Assembly: GCA_026122225.1 (NCBI GenBank) | Contig: JANEZZ010000807.1 | Coordinates: 1,054,001-1,118,000, forward strand | Reading direction: 5' to 3' | DNA length: 64,000 bases | Source of the DNA: Heloderma charlesbogerti | Lineage: Eukaryota > Chordata > Lepidosauria > Squamata > Helodermatidae | In this document: positions 31,710 to 43,300 of the stretch, piece after piece | How positions within the stretch are numbered: position 1 is the first letter of the stretch | Layout: the number at the start of each line of letters is the position of its first letter | Program-made: the position numbers and the translations under genes | The notes under the pieces: model-generated | What the model was told of the DNA's origin: nothing | Seen by the model: only the letters and a program-made list of their open reading frames with translations | The model's database searches: none

Positions 31710-32954
31710 ATGGCGGGGCTGGAGCTGCTGTCGGAGCAGGGCTACCGCGTGGACGGGCGCCGGGCCGGCGAGCTGCGGCAGATCCGCGCCCGCATGGGCG
31801 TCTTCGCGCAGGCCGACGGCTCCGCCTACCTGGAGCAGGGCAACACCAAGGCGCTGGCCGTCGTCTACGGGCCCCACGAGGTGAGCGGGCGGCGGGCCGG
31901 GGCCGCGCGGCGCTCGGCCGGCCGCCAGGCGGGGCCGCGCGGGGGCGGGGGCGGGCGCGGGGCCGCGCGGGGGCGGGGGCGGGCGCGGGGCCGCGCGGGC
32001 GCGGGCGCGGGGCCGCGCCCCGGGCGGGCCTGACGCTGCCCCTTCCCGCGGCACAGATGCGCGGCTCCCGCAGCAAGGCCCTGCACGACCAGGCGCTGGT
32101 CAACTGCCAGTTCAGCATGGCCACCTTCAGCACGGGCGAGCGCAAGCGGCGGCCCCACGGCGACCGCAAGTCCAGCGAGATGACGCTGCACCTCAAGCAG
32201 ACCTTCGAGGCCGCCATCCTCACGCAGCTCTACCCCCGCTCGCAGATCGACATCTACGTCCAGGTGGGGCTGCCCCCCCGCGCGCGCCCGGGGGGCAGCC
32301 GGCGGGCTCGGGGCCCTTCATGGCGGGGCGGGGCGGGCTCTTCCTGGCCCCGTGATGCCCGGCGACTGAGATGCGGCGAACTGGAAAGCCCAGCCAGGGC
32401 CTGGCAACTTGGAGAGGGCTCCCTCCAAAGCCGCCCTTGCGCCCTGTGGGTCTGGCGCCCAGGAGCAGTTGGGGCCTCTCCGTGTCCTACTGGGGCGTCT
32501 GCTCGCAGCCGTGTGGGGCTGGCGGGTCGTGGGGGCCTTTCTCTCGGAGGGCACTCCTCCGCCGTGTCCTAAGAGGGCCTCCTGTGCTCCTCAGATCTTG
32601 CAGGCGGATGGCGGGAACTACTGCGCCTGTGTCAACGCGGCCACGCTGGCCGTCATTGACGCCGGCATCCCTATGTGGGACTACGTCTGCGCCAGCTCGG
32701 CCGGCTTCATTGAAGACACACCCCTGGCCGACCTGAACTACGTGGAGGAGGCCACCGGCGGGCCCCAGCTAGCCTTGGCCCTGCTGCCCAAGTCAGAGCA
32801 GATTGCGCTGCTGGAGATGAACGGGCGGCTGCATGAGGACCACCTGGAACGCATCATGGAGGCCGCCAGCAAGGCCTGCAAAGATGTCTACGCCGTGCTC
32901 GACCAGGTAGTGCGGGAGCATCTGCAGGAGGTCACTGTGCTGCTGGGCAAGTGA
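31710..32954 (+). CDS. EXOSC4: Exosome complex component RRP41, complete, 3 exons
   Basis: RNase PH-fold subunit of the six-member ring of the RNA exosome (nucleus, nucleolus, cytoplasm), which guides RNA to the catalytic subunits in rRNA maturation and RNA decay. Exons: 31710-31880, 32057-32263, 32595-32954, all phase 0 with GT-AG introns, giving 245 aa, the same as the human protein. Recognisable family segments include the start MAGLELLSEQGYRVDGRR, the KALAVVYGPHE end of exon 1, the SSEMTLHLKQTFEA segment of exon 2, and the DAGIPMWDYVCASSAGF and LPKSEQIALLEMNGRLH segments of exon 3. The start is fixed by family homology and the CpG island context. It shares a promoter region with OPLAH. 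Confidence 0.98.
31925..32030 (+). repeat. GC-only minisatellite in EXOSC4 intron 1
   Basis: About three imperfect tandem copies of a roughly 28-30 nt unit built from GGGGC and GCGCGGGG blocks fill most of the 176-nt first intron of EXOSC4. The G runs satisfy a G-quadruplex pattern on the coding strand. Confidence 0.75.
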
Positions 32955-33256
32955 GAACTGTCCCAATGGCCAGGGAGCACAGCTGGACAGACGGAGCAGC
33001 GGCTATGTGCAGGAGCTCTCAGTGGGGAGCAGGTGGGAGAAGGGGCCTCTGCCCACTCAGGACAGCAGCTCATCTCACTCTCTGCTTGCTCCAGGTGAGG
33101 AAGTGACAGGACCAAAGACTGGATGGGGCCAGGAGAAATTTTTCCCCACCAGTTCCCCCCCCCCTCCTGCCACCTCAGCGGGAGGCACGTTTCTGCGTGT
33201 GTTTGCACCAGGCTGTTTGTACAGAGATTTTTTTTTATTTTCTTTTTTTAACAAGG

Positions 33257-33262
33257 AATAAA
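33257..33262 (+). other. EXOSC4: Poly(A) signal of EXOSC4
   Basis: AATAAA about 300 nt after the EXOSC4 stop codon (32952-32954), followed by a GT-rich stretch, so the mRNA probably ends near 33280. Confidence 0.75.
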
Positions 33263-33517
33263 TATTCTTCCAAAGGAGGTCTGGAGTGTGGATCCACTCA
33301 CAAGTCCTACTGCTTTGCACATCCTTCACTTTGGGCCCTAACTCTTGTTTGGTTTAAAAGGCAGATGAGCCCTTCCTTCTTTGCGTGTGCCATCTCCACC
33401 CATCTTCTGTGGGTAAAGCACCACTAAGTTTAGGGAGCTGCTATGCCTGTTGTTTTTTTTGCATGACTTTTCCTGCAGGGGAGCTAAAGGGGCTGCTCCT
33501 GGCGCTGAAGCCTCCTA

Positions 33518-33640
33518 CCTACACAGGAACATACGAAGCTGCCTTCTGCTGAGTCAGACCATTGGGCTAGCTAGCCCACTTCAGCCGAGACTCCCCAGGC
33601 TCTCAAGCAGAAAGGGGCCTTCCTCACTCTCAGTTACTGG
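33518..33640 (-). mobile_element. tRNA-derived SINE 3' part
   Basis: CACAGGAACATACGAAGCTG-CCTTCTGCTGAGTCAGACCA, the reverse-strand tail of the SINE family seen at 19095-19283. Confidence 0.65.
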
Positions 33641-34119
33641 AAGGAACTTGTGCTTGCAAATGCCCACCCACCCCAGCTTCTGTGATTTTTGTCACATGTG
33701 CCCACAAGGTTCCATAGGGCTGAGTCTTTTTTTAAAAAATTGACATGCTCAGGATACGGAACATAGAACTTAATACTGAATTCTACCCATGTGGCTGTGT
33801 GAAATGCACTTACTTGTGTAACTTCCTTGATGCCCACTTAAATAGTCCTCAGCAGCATGGCATTGGGTTTCACGAGAGAGGCGCACTGGTGCTTGAAGCT
33901 CCACTTTCCCTTTTAGATTCCAGGGTTGGGCCCTCGAAAAGCTCTTCAGCTCCTGGTCTCTCTCCACCCCCAATGTAGCTATCTATATTCCCTCACTTTC
34001 CATCCTAGACTTAAGATAAGGATTGGTATTGGAATTTTCCCAGGTCAGAGTAGCAGCCCCACCCCGGTGGGATGTTGCATATGTTGCGGAATGAATGCTC
34101 TTGGCTTGTCTTGACTGGG

Positions 34120-35345
34120 CCTTTGTGGGGAGAGCTCTGGGTGGGGGCGAATGCTCCTTGTTCTCGATCTCTCAGTGGCTTTTGATACCTGGACAACGTG
34201 GAGGGGTTGGGCATAGGGGACACCGTAATATGGTGGTTCCGTTCCTTCCTCTCTGGCAGGTACCAGAAGGTAGTTCTGGGGGAGGAGACTTCAGACCCTC
34301 GGCTGCTCACTTGTGGGGTGCCACAGGGTTCTATTCTCTTCCCGATGCTATTTAACATCTATATGAAGCCACTGGGGGCGATCATCAGGAGGTTTGGGGT
34401 GCAGTGTCACCAATATGTGGATGACATGCAACTCCACCTCTCATTTAAATCCTCACCAAGGTTGGCTGTAGAAACCCTGTCCAAGTGTATGGAGTCGGTA
34501 AGTGCCTAGTTGGAAAGGACTAAGTTAAAACTGAACCCCGACAAAACTGAAGTACTTTTTCTGGGAGACAAGAGGAGGTTGGGTGATGTTGACCTGGTGT
34601 TTTAATGGGGTGCGGCTACCCCTGAAGGACCAGGGGGGTCATCTTAGACTCCCAGCTGTCCATGGAGGCTCAGGTGTCAGCCATGCGCCACGCAGCACTG
34701 TACCAACTCCATCTGATACGGTGGCTGCACCCCTACCTCCCTAACCATCTGCTCCCATCAGTAGTTCATGCCCTGGTCTCCTCTCACCTAGACCACTGCA
34801 ATGCACTCTATGTGGGGTTGCCCTTGGAGATGGTTCGGAAGTTGCAGCTCGTGCAACTGATTAAAGGCAGCCGTCGGTGAGACCACATCACTCCAGTGCT
34901 GAAGGAGTTGCACTGGTTAACAGTTGTTTTTCAGGCTCAATTCCAGGTGTTGGCATTGACCTTTAAAACCCTATATGGTTCCGGCCCAGTCTGTGTTAAG
35001 GAGCGCCTCCAACACCAGGGACATCGCTCAACGAGATTGGCCTCATTAGGCCTTCTGTCTGCCCCATCAGCCAGGACAGCTAGGTTGGTGAGAACTAGGG
35101 AGAGGGCCTTTTCTGGGGTGGCCCCCACTCTATGAAATTCTCTCCCTAGTGACCTCCGCCATGCCCCCTTTGAGCTTTCCACTGGGCTTTAAAAACCTGG
35201 CTGTTCAGGTGGGCATTTGGGGTGGGTTTGGGTTTTTTAGAGCAGTGTTTTTGTTTTCTGTTCAGTTGATTATGTAAATTTGATATTAGTATTGTACGCC
35301 GCCTAGAGTGGCTGGGTAGCTGGCCAGATGGACAACTAATAAATA
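34120..35345 (+). mobile_element. L2-clade LINE, 3' part
   Basis: RT fragments in shifting frames: GVPQGSILFPMLFNIYMKPL and HQYVDDMQLHLSF (34,300-34,450), LKELHWLTVVFQ, then RTRERAFSGVAPTL and a 3' end AATAAATAAATAATA at about 35338. Several frameshifts, so inactive. Confidence 0.85.
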
Positions 35346-35869
35346 AATAATAACATGGCGGGTAACTGGTTCTGCGTTGAGCAGGTTGCGGGCTCCCTTC
35401 CATCTCCATGGCTTGGAAAATGCTCCCAGGTGATCTGTTGACAGCCCATATGGCGGGGAAGGGAGGGCATGGGTAGGGTAACATTGATGTGTGGGAGCTA
35501 CTGCAGTGGCGCTGTGGTGATGAGAGAATCCCTGGAGCAGACCAGTCCCTGCGGGGGGGGGGGGTTAACCCTGAAGTGGGGAGAAGCGCCAGCGTGCCCC
35601 CCACGTGGCCTCAGAATGCTTGCGTTCCCTCAGCAGTGCTGCAGCCACAGACTGAAGCAAGAGGCTTTCCCAGAAGCGCCTAATGGCCACGTCCACAGCA
35701 TTTGCTAGCCAAGATTTCAGGGCAATACATCGTCAAAAGAGCTGGGCGAGGCTGGACAGCGGGAGGCCATGGGCAGCCCAAGGGCCCATCCAGAGAGAAC
35801 AGAGCTGCCCAACTACGTTCCCACGGGCTCCCGCTCCTCGCTGCAGACACAGGGAGGACCCAGCCTGCC

Positions 35870-37300
35870 TCTTGCCAGCCGCAACGAAGCTGCGCCGCTA
35901 GCCGCTGGCCTTGCGAAGGCCTGCCTGCGGCGCTGGGCAGGAGGGCGGCTGTGCAGCCCCAGCCCGGCTTCGTGGGCTGCCCTTCGTCGAGCCCTCCTCG
36001 GCTTTCACCGCACTGTGCAAAGCGGGATGGCCCCGCGGGATGGGGACACGGAGGCCCACGTGCAGCGGGGGGGCCGCGGACCAGGTGCCCTGAGGGGTGG
36101 GCGGCAGGCGGCTGGGCCTTCGCGGGGGCCGGGCCGGGCGGGGCCTCGGGGCCGCCCTTCAGGCCAGCGGCAGAACTTGAGGCCTGCGGGATGTTGCCGG
36201 GCCGCCGCTCCAGGCCACACCGTCTGGAGGGCCCGGCCCGGCCGCCTCCCCCCGCCCGCGTGGCGGCGCGGCCGAGTCTGCGAGAGCCGGCCCGGCCCTC
36301 CCTCGCCGGACGAGCGGGGCCGCCGCTCGGTCTGGCCGCTTCGCGGGCGGCTGCGCGAATAAGCGGGCGCTGCGCGTGCTGCGGGCGCGCTCGCGGGGCG
36401 AGACGAGGCGCGCTCCGCTGGCCGCGAAGCCCCGCTCGGGCGCGGAGGTGGAGGGCGAGTGCTCGGGGGCCGCCCGCGGCGGGCACGGGGGCGGCGCCGG
36501 GCGAGCGGCTGGGGCCGCAGCGCGGGGCTCGCGCTTCCGCGGCCCGGGCGGACTTCCGGGAGCCTTGCGGCCCTCCCGCTCGCGGAGCCTCGCCGGGCGC
36601 CGCTCTGGCCGCCCCGTCTCTCTGCGCGGCGCCGTCCTGGGAGGACCCGCGGGGCGGGGCGGGGCGGGGCGGGGCGGGGCGGCGGCCCCCGGTCCCGCGC
36701 GCCGCTCCGCTCCGCTGCGCCTGCGCCGCGCCCGCCCGCGCCGCCATGGGGCTCCTCTCCGACCCCTACCGCCGCCGGGCCCTGTCCCGCCTCGTCCTGC
36801 GCCTCAACGCCCCGCTCTGGTGAGTGGTGCCGCCGCCGCCCGGGAAGAGCCCTGCCGCGCAGCCCGCGCGACAGGCCTCGCGACAGCGCCCGGGCCGGGC
36901 GCCGCCGATGCCTCGCCGCCTCCTCCGGGCAGTGGCCGCCCGCGCGGAGCCATCCGAACTGGCGGCCAGCTCGCACCCGGCGGAGGTGAGGCCGTGGCCC
37001 CGCTGTGCGGCGGACAGCCGCCTGGCGCCCGCCCGCCCTGCGCGCCCGCCTTGCCTTCGCCTCCGCGGGAGGCCCCGTGGCGTCCTGCTTTACGGGCGGG
37101 GACCAAGGCCTCTCCCCAGCCGCATCCTCCGCCCCATGCGCAGTCGGGTCCCCGCGGCCGCGGCCCCCCTCGGTCGCCTTTTCTCCAAGCGAAACAATCC
37201 CAGCTGTTGCAGCCTCCCCTCGTCGGCAGGCGCTCCAGCCCCTCGCCCCTGTCCGCGCCGTTCGCAGCTCTGCCATGTCTTTCTCGAGGCGCAGTGACCA
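35870..37300 (+). promoter_or_regulatory. GPAA1: GPAA1 CpG-island promoter with (GGGGC)6
   Basis: Very high G+C and CpG density surrounds GPAA1 exon 1. Six perfect GGGGC units at 36651-36680, 65 nt before the ATG, create overlapping Sp1-like GC boxes and a G-quadruplex-capable tract. An NRF1-like TGCGCCTGCGC sits around 36718-36728. These are motif readings only. Confidence 0.6.
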
Positions 37301-40300
37301 AAACAGAGAGTAGGGAAAAACGGTGAATTCTCCCAGTGGAGTGAAGTGAACAGTGGGGTCCCACAGGGACCTGTATTAGGACCGACGCTTTTCAACCTGT
37401 TCATAAATGATCTGGAATGAGGAGTGAGCAGTGAAGTGGCCCAGTTTGTGGATGACACCAAATTATTTAGGGTGGTTAAAACAAAAAGGGATTGTGAAGA
37501 ACTCCAGAAGGATCTGGCCAAACTGGGAGAACGGGCATCTAAATAGCAAATGCGGTTCAGTGTAAGCAAATGTAAAGTGATGCACATTGGGGCAAAAAAT
37601 CCCAACTTCAGGTATAGCCTGATGGGACCTGAGCTGGCAGTGATCTACCAGGAAAGAGATCTTGGGATTGCAGTGCACAGCTCAATGAAGATGTCAGCCC
37701 AGTGCAGCTGCTCTAAAAAAAGGCAAACTCCATGTTGGGCATAATTAGAAAACAAAATGAGAATAAAACTGCCAACATCATACTGCCCCTATACAAATCT
37801 ATGGTGTGTCCACACTTGGAATACTGTGTCCAGTTCTGGTCACCACACCTAAAAAAAGATATTGTAGAGCTGGAAAAAGTGAAGAAAAGGGCAACTAAAA
37901 TGATCAAGGGGCTGGAACTTCTCCCCTATGAGAGAAGGTTACAGCGGCTGGGATTGGTTAGCTTGGAAAAAGAGAGAGTAAGGGGAGACATGAGAAGTTG
38001 TCATGAAAAGTTGTCACAGAGAGGAAGGCCAGGATCTCTTCTCAATCATCCCAGAATGCAGGACACAGAATAATGGGCTGAAGTTACAGGAAGCCAAATT
38101 CCGGCTGAACATCAGGAAAAATGTCCTGACTGAGCAATTACCAATGACGGAACCAATTACCGAGGGAGGTAGTGGGCTCTCCATGCTTGAGGCAATCAAG
38201 ATGAAGCTGTCAGGGATGCTCTGACTTAGATTCCTGCATTGAGCAGAGGGTTGGACTCGATGGTGTTAGAGGCCCCTTCCAACCCTACTAGTCTATGATT
38301 CTACGAGGTGCACAAAATTATTCACGGTGGAAAGAGGGAGACATTTTTCTCCCTCTCAAAATTCTGGAACCCGGGGTCATTCTATGAAGCTGATAGGTGG
38401 GAGATTCAGGACAGATAAAAGGAAGGTCTTCTTCACACAGGGCATGAACTATGGAATTCGCTACCACAGGAAGTAGTGATGGCCACCACTTTGGATGGCT
38501 TTAAAAGGGGGTTGGACAAATTCATGGAGGAGAAGGCCATCAATGGCCACTAGTCTTGATGGCTCTATGCTACCTCCAGTACCAGAGGCAGTGAGCCTAT
38601 GTGCACCAGTTGCTGGGGAGCATGGGTGGGAGGTGCTGTTGCGCTCATGCACTGCTTGTGGGTTCCTGGTCAACAGCTGCTTGGTTCACTGTGTGAACAG
38701 AATGCTGGACTAGATTGACCCTTCGTCTGATCCAGCATGGCTCTTCTTATGTAGAGCTGTACACGGTATTCCAAGTGTGGTCATGCCATACGTTTGTATA
38801 AGAGCATTACAATATTGATAGTCTTCAGTTTCTTTTCTAATGATCCCCAGCATTGAATTTGCCTTCACACAGCAGCCATAAATTGGCACCTTCCTACTCA
38901 TGTTCCCCAGCAAGTGGTATAGAGAGACTTACTGGCTCTGATGCTGTTGGAGGTAATATACAGCCGCCGTGACTTATCAGCCATTCTTCTGCCCCTCCTC
39001 TGTCTTGTTCTTCTTTGCAGCATCTTCAGCTTCCTGGTGGGGCTGGGCTGGTTCCTGGGCTTGGCTTTCCACCCCTTCACACTGCGCATCTACATGTCAG
39101 AGAATGCCATGGGCTCCACCATGGTGGAGGAGCAGTTTGTCTATGGCGAGCGTGCCCTTTCCTATGCCCGTGAGTTTGCCGGGCACAAGAAGAAGGCTGG
39201 GTGAGTAATTCCCACGTCGTCTCCCTACATACAGCATGGTGGGGCCGCTCAAGCTGCCCCCATTCCCTTCTACCATGGAAGATGCCCTGTGAATCTCGGG
39301 GGATTCCGGGAGAGGTCCCTCTCCAGGTACCATGGGTCTGTCTCTGCCACTGGCACTCTTGGGTTTCAGCATCATCCCATAAAGCCCAGGGGATGCTTTT
39401 CAAGGGGCTGCCTGTCTCTCAGGGAAACCTGTCCTTTGAGACAGGCTGTAGCGTGTAGCAGAGGCCCTGCTTTGCATGCTAGGCTGAAACCTCAGTATCA
39501 CCGGATAGGGTTGGGAAAGAGCCCTGTCTGAAGTCTCGGAGACCTCCTGCCAGGCAGTGTAGTCAGCACTGACCTAGCTGGACTGGGTTGAGAGAGCGTC
39601 CTGAGCTTGAATATGGGGGGGCTGTGGAGCACCGGTTTTGCATGCAGAGAGTCCCCAGTTCAGCCCCCAACCTCTCCTTCCTCCATCCTCAGGGGCATGC
39701 CCGTTGCCTGGCTGGAGAAGACCATGTGGAACCTGGGCCTGGAGGTGTACAAGCAAACCTTTTCTCGTACGCTGCCCTTCCCTGATGAGATGCGAGAGAG
39801 ATATGTATGTGCCAGATCTTAAGAACCGTCGGGGCAGGGGGGGGCAGTTGTTCCACTTGCTGTGTAGTGGGGTAGGAACTTGATCCTGGTTTCAGGGGGG
39901 AACAGCGCTTTGGGGCCTCCTGCTAACCCCCTTCTCTTTGTAGATGGTGAAGGGCACCAACGTGTATGGGATCCTGCGAGCTCCCCGCGCGGCCCGCACA
40001 GAGTCCCTGGTGCTGAGCGTCCCCTGCAGTGCGGGGCAGCGGAACCACCAGGCCGTGGGACTGATGCTGGCGCTGGCCTCCCATCTCCGGGGTGAGACGC
40101 GGGTTTAGGGGTGAGACGCGGGTTTAGGCTGCCCTGCATTAGGCCTTTTTGTTTCAAGGCTAAGGTTGGGCTGCTGCTGGCCAAACTTTCACCTTCCAAA
40201 GATACTTCTCTGCATTTTGTTCTGTGTATGTTTAAACCTGGGTTTTAAAGGTTGTGGCTGAATAAAAGCCACCGTACAAAAGCTTTCAGAAAATAGACCT

Positions 40301-43300
40301 GCCCATGATTCAGTCTCCTCCCAAAGCCCCCGCCTGGCTCTCTTTGCACTCCAACAGCTCATGTTGGCAGGGAAGAAGGTGCAGCCCTGCTCTCTGCTCC
40401 CTTGGCGTGTGCGTGGGCCAGCCAAAGTGCCTGTGGCTGTGCATGGCACTCAGCTTGTCCCTCTGTCCCAGGTCAGATCTATTGGGCCAAAGATATCATC
40501 TTCCTGGTGAATGAGCATGACCTGATTGGGGCGGAGGCCTGGCTGGAGGCTTATCATGACGTCAACGTCACAGGTGAGGGGGCCCCCATCCCTGCGCAAG
40601 CTGGGGAGCCTGCCTGCCTGCCTGCCTGGAGTGCCTGCTTTGGAGCTGGCAGGGGCGGGGAGCAATGGCCTCCTTCCCATATTCTCTGGAGCAGCAGCTG
40701 CAGAGTGTCGTCCTGGGTGTCCTGCTGCTTCCTGCCAGGCTGGTTCCTGTGCCAGGCACAGCTTCTCCAGCTCCCATCATCAAGCCAATTCCTCCAGGAC
40801 CCAGTTCTCTGGCAGATGTTTTCCTGAACCCACCTGGGCCTCACTGCCAATGGCATCTGCCCCACCCCATCCCCGAACCATGAGTGGTCATAGTGAGCAG
40901 AGCCCTGGCAGGCGCTTCGCAGGAGCCTTGGGGGTTAGTGCCAGCTCCCCAACCCCATGATGCAAGCTGCCATCACCCACAGCTCCTGTTCTAGCAGCAT
41001 GGGCCAGGGGTCCCCCAGTCCCCTGCTCAGGTATGGCTTCCTCCCCAGAGGTGTCCTCATCAGGGATGCTGGGCCGAGCGGGTGCCATCCAGGCAGCCAT
41101 CTCCCTGGAGCTGAGCAGTGATGTCATCACCAGCTTCGACGTGGCTGTGGAGGGGTTAAATGGGCAGCTGCCAAACCTGGACCTGGTCAACCTCTTCTAC
41201 TCTTTCTGCCAGAAGAACGGGCTGCTGTGCACCATTCAGGGCAAGGTGGGTGGAATGAGGCTTGGGGGCTGGACGGGGGCTTCGCAGAGCTGGGAGGAGC
41301 CAAAGGCCGTTTTCCCCATTCCCCCCAGAGGCTGGTCGTCCTGCCCGTGTCTCCCAGGCTGCTACGCTCAGAGGACAGCTGCGGTGCCTTCGGTGCAGGT
41401 AGCTGCAGCCGACTGGCCTGGTTTCCACCATGCCCTCTGACGTCTGCCCTGCCTGTCTTTCCCCATTCCTCGCTGTGGGCTTGAACCGACTGCTCCTCCT
41501 CCCGCCCCCTGTAGATTCTCCTGGCTCCCCCCGGATTAGTGCGCACCTTCCATCCAGCTGGGGATGGGTTGGGCTCCTGGGCACACAGAATGAACCTCTG
41601 AAGAAGCAGCCTTCGACTGTCGGCCCACCAGTCCATCGAGCGCCGGCTTGTCTGCTCTGAGAGCAGCGTTGGCTCCCTGGGGTCTCTGGCAGCAGAGTGT
41701 GGGAAAGATCCCTCTCTCTGCCTGAGGCCCCTTCAGCTGGAGCTGCTGGGGATGGAACTTGGGGTCTTCTGCTCTACCGCTGAGCAACAGCCCTTCTGGG
41801 GAGGGGAGCAAGGATCCACTCTGCACCCTGACTGATGCGCACGGTCTTCTGACCCTCCAGCTGCAGCGTCCTGACGGGGACTCCCTGCCAGCCTACCTGC
41901 ACTCCCTGCAGACACTGCTGCTCATGGTGCTGAAGCAGGGCTCGGGCCGGCCTCAGGGGGACCATGGCCTCTTCCTGCGCTACCACATTGAGGCCATTAC
42001 GGTGCGCGGGATCAACAGCTTCCGCCAATACAAGTTTGACATGGGCATGATGGGCGCGTGAGTACAGCAGAGGGCCGCTCGGTGGAGCCTGGAGGGCCAC
42101 GTCGGGTGTCGCGGTTGGGAGGGGCCGGCGTGACGAGGCACAAGGCAGGATGCTCGCGTGCGCGTCTTGGGGAGCAGCAGCTGACCTTGGCTTCAGCTGG
42201 AGTTGAGAAGCATTGGCAGAAGCAGGGCATTGCGCAGTTGCAGGGCCACTGGTACAGGGAAAGCTGTGCCTCATTCTCTGCCATCCCCCAGAACCTTGGA
42301 GGGGATGTTCCGGAAACTGAACAACCTGCTGGAGCGCCTGCACCAGTCGTACTTCTTCTACCTGCTGCCCTCGCTCTCCCGCTTTGTCTCGATCGGGCTG
42401 TACATGCCGGCCTTGGGCTTTCTCATCCTCATCCTGGTCCTCAAGATATCCTTTCAGGGGACAGGCGCTGAAGAGGGGCGGGGGGAGATCCTGCTCCTGC
42501 TGCTTTGGAGCTGGGACCCAGGGCGGGGGCAGGGGGTGTCTTGCCAATCAAAAGGCCCAGGGGCGACGGGCACCACCCGTCTCAGCAGCCTCATCACGCG
42601 TTGACTTCTAAAAGTGGTTGAATTAATACCTTGGGGGTTGGGGGTGGGGGCAAATATCAAGAATTCATTGTTACGGTCAGTGACTAGCATAGCAAATAAA
42701 AACCCATGAAACACATAAAGTACACACAGAATACATGAGACAAAATGAGAAAAAAACATAAGGTGAGATAAAATGGGGAAAGAGGACAACAATATTATAA
42801 AGTTTGTGATCATATTGCAATTTCCCAAGGAGGGTCACAGAGTCTCTGAGGTCGGTTCCTGGGAAGTTCTGCATGTCGTAGCACAGAATTTGGCAATGCC
42901 AAGAATAGTGGCTGCATTTTTATCAGGAATGAAAAGGTATAAAAAGCATCTGAACGACCAGGCTGTTTTAATAAAAGAGGTTCAATAAAATTTTTGCGTA
43001 GGTCACAGTAAAAGGAGCAATACAAAAGAACACGAGTCACCAATTCAGCCTCTCCCCATTCCCAGGGGCACTTGGGTTCATGGTAGGGGATTTTACGATA
43101 TCTTCCCTCCAGAACTGCTATGGGGAGGGCACTGAAGCGTTCCAGGGTGAAAGCTCTATGGTGCTTCTGGACCTGAATCACGGATAGTTGGTTTGCTGGC
43201 ATATTGGGCTGGGATGCTCTGTCAGTTAAAATGTGGCTCAAGGTCAAGCCCAAGTCATGTTGGTGTTCAACATCTGCAGTATGTTGCTTGAGGATCGCTC

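Larger units (their letters stand above)
30060..32340. promoter_or_regulatory. CpG island / bidirectional promoter of OPLAH and EXOSC4
   Basis: The two start codons (OPLAH 30439 on minus, EXOSC4 31710 on plus) are 1.27 kb apart and diverge. The interval and both first exons are extremely rich in G+C and CpG. A run of GGGGC repeats at 31652-31674, about 40 nt before the EXOSC4 ATG, offers overlapping Sp1-type GC boxes. No TATA box is obvious. Around 30962-31020 there is a short stretch matching a CR1 3' end. Apart from these I see no other coding feature in 30440-31709. Confidence 0.75.
32955..36650. other. EXOSC4-GPAA1 intergenic region
   Basis: Holds the EXOSC4 3' UTR, a SINE fragment (33518-33640), an L2 LINE (34120-35345) and, from about 35.8 kb, the GPAA1 CpG island. 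Long GC-rich open frames after 35.7 kb have no family signature. Nothing else was recognised. Confidence 0.6.

Noticed and set aside
35702..36745. Open frame continuous with and upstream of the GPAA1 ATG (possible N-terminal extension)
   Set aside because: The upstream part is low-complexity Arg/Ala/Pro/Gly from CpG-island DNA. Family homology begins exactly at the Met at 36746.
42203..42604. GPAA1 exon 8 reading on past 42445 as an alternative C-terminus
   Set aside because: The extra codons match nothing in the family, and the sequence after AAG is a strong U12 donor.
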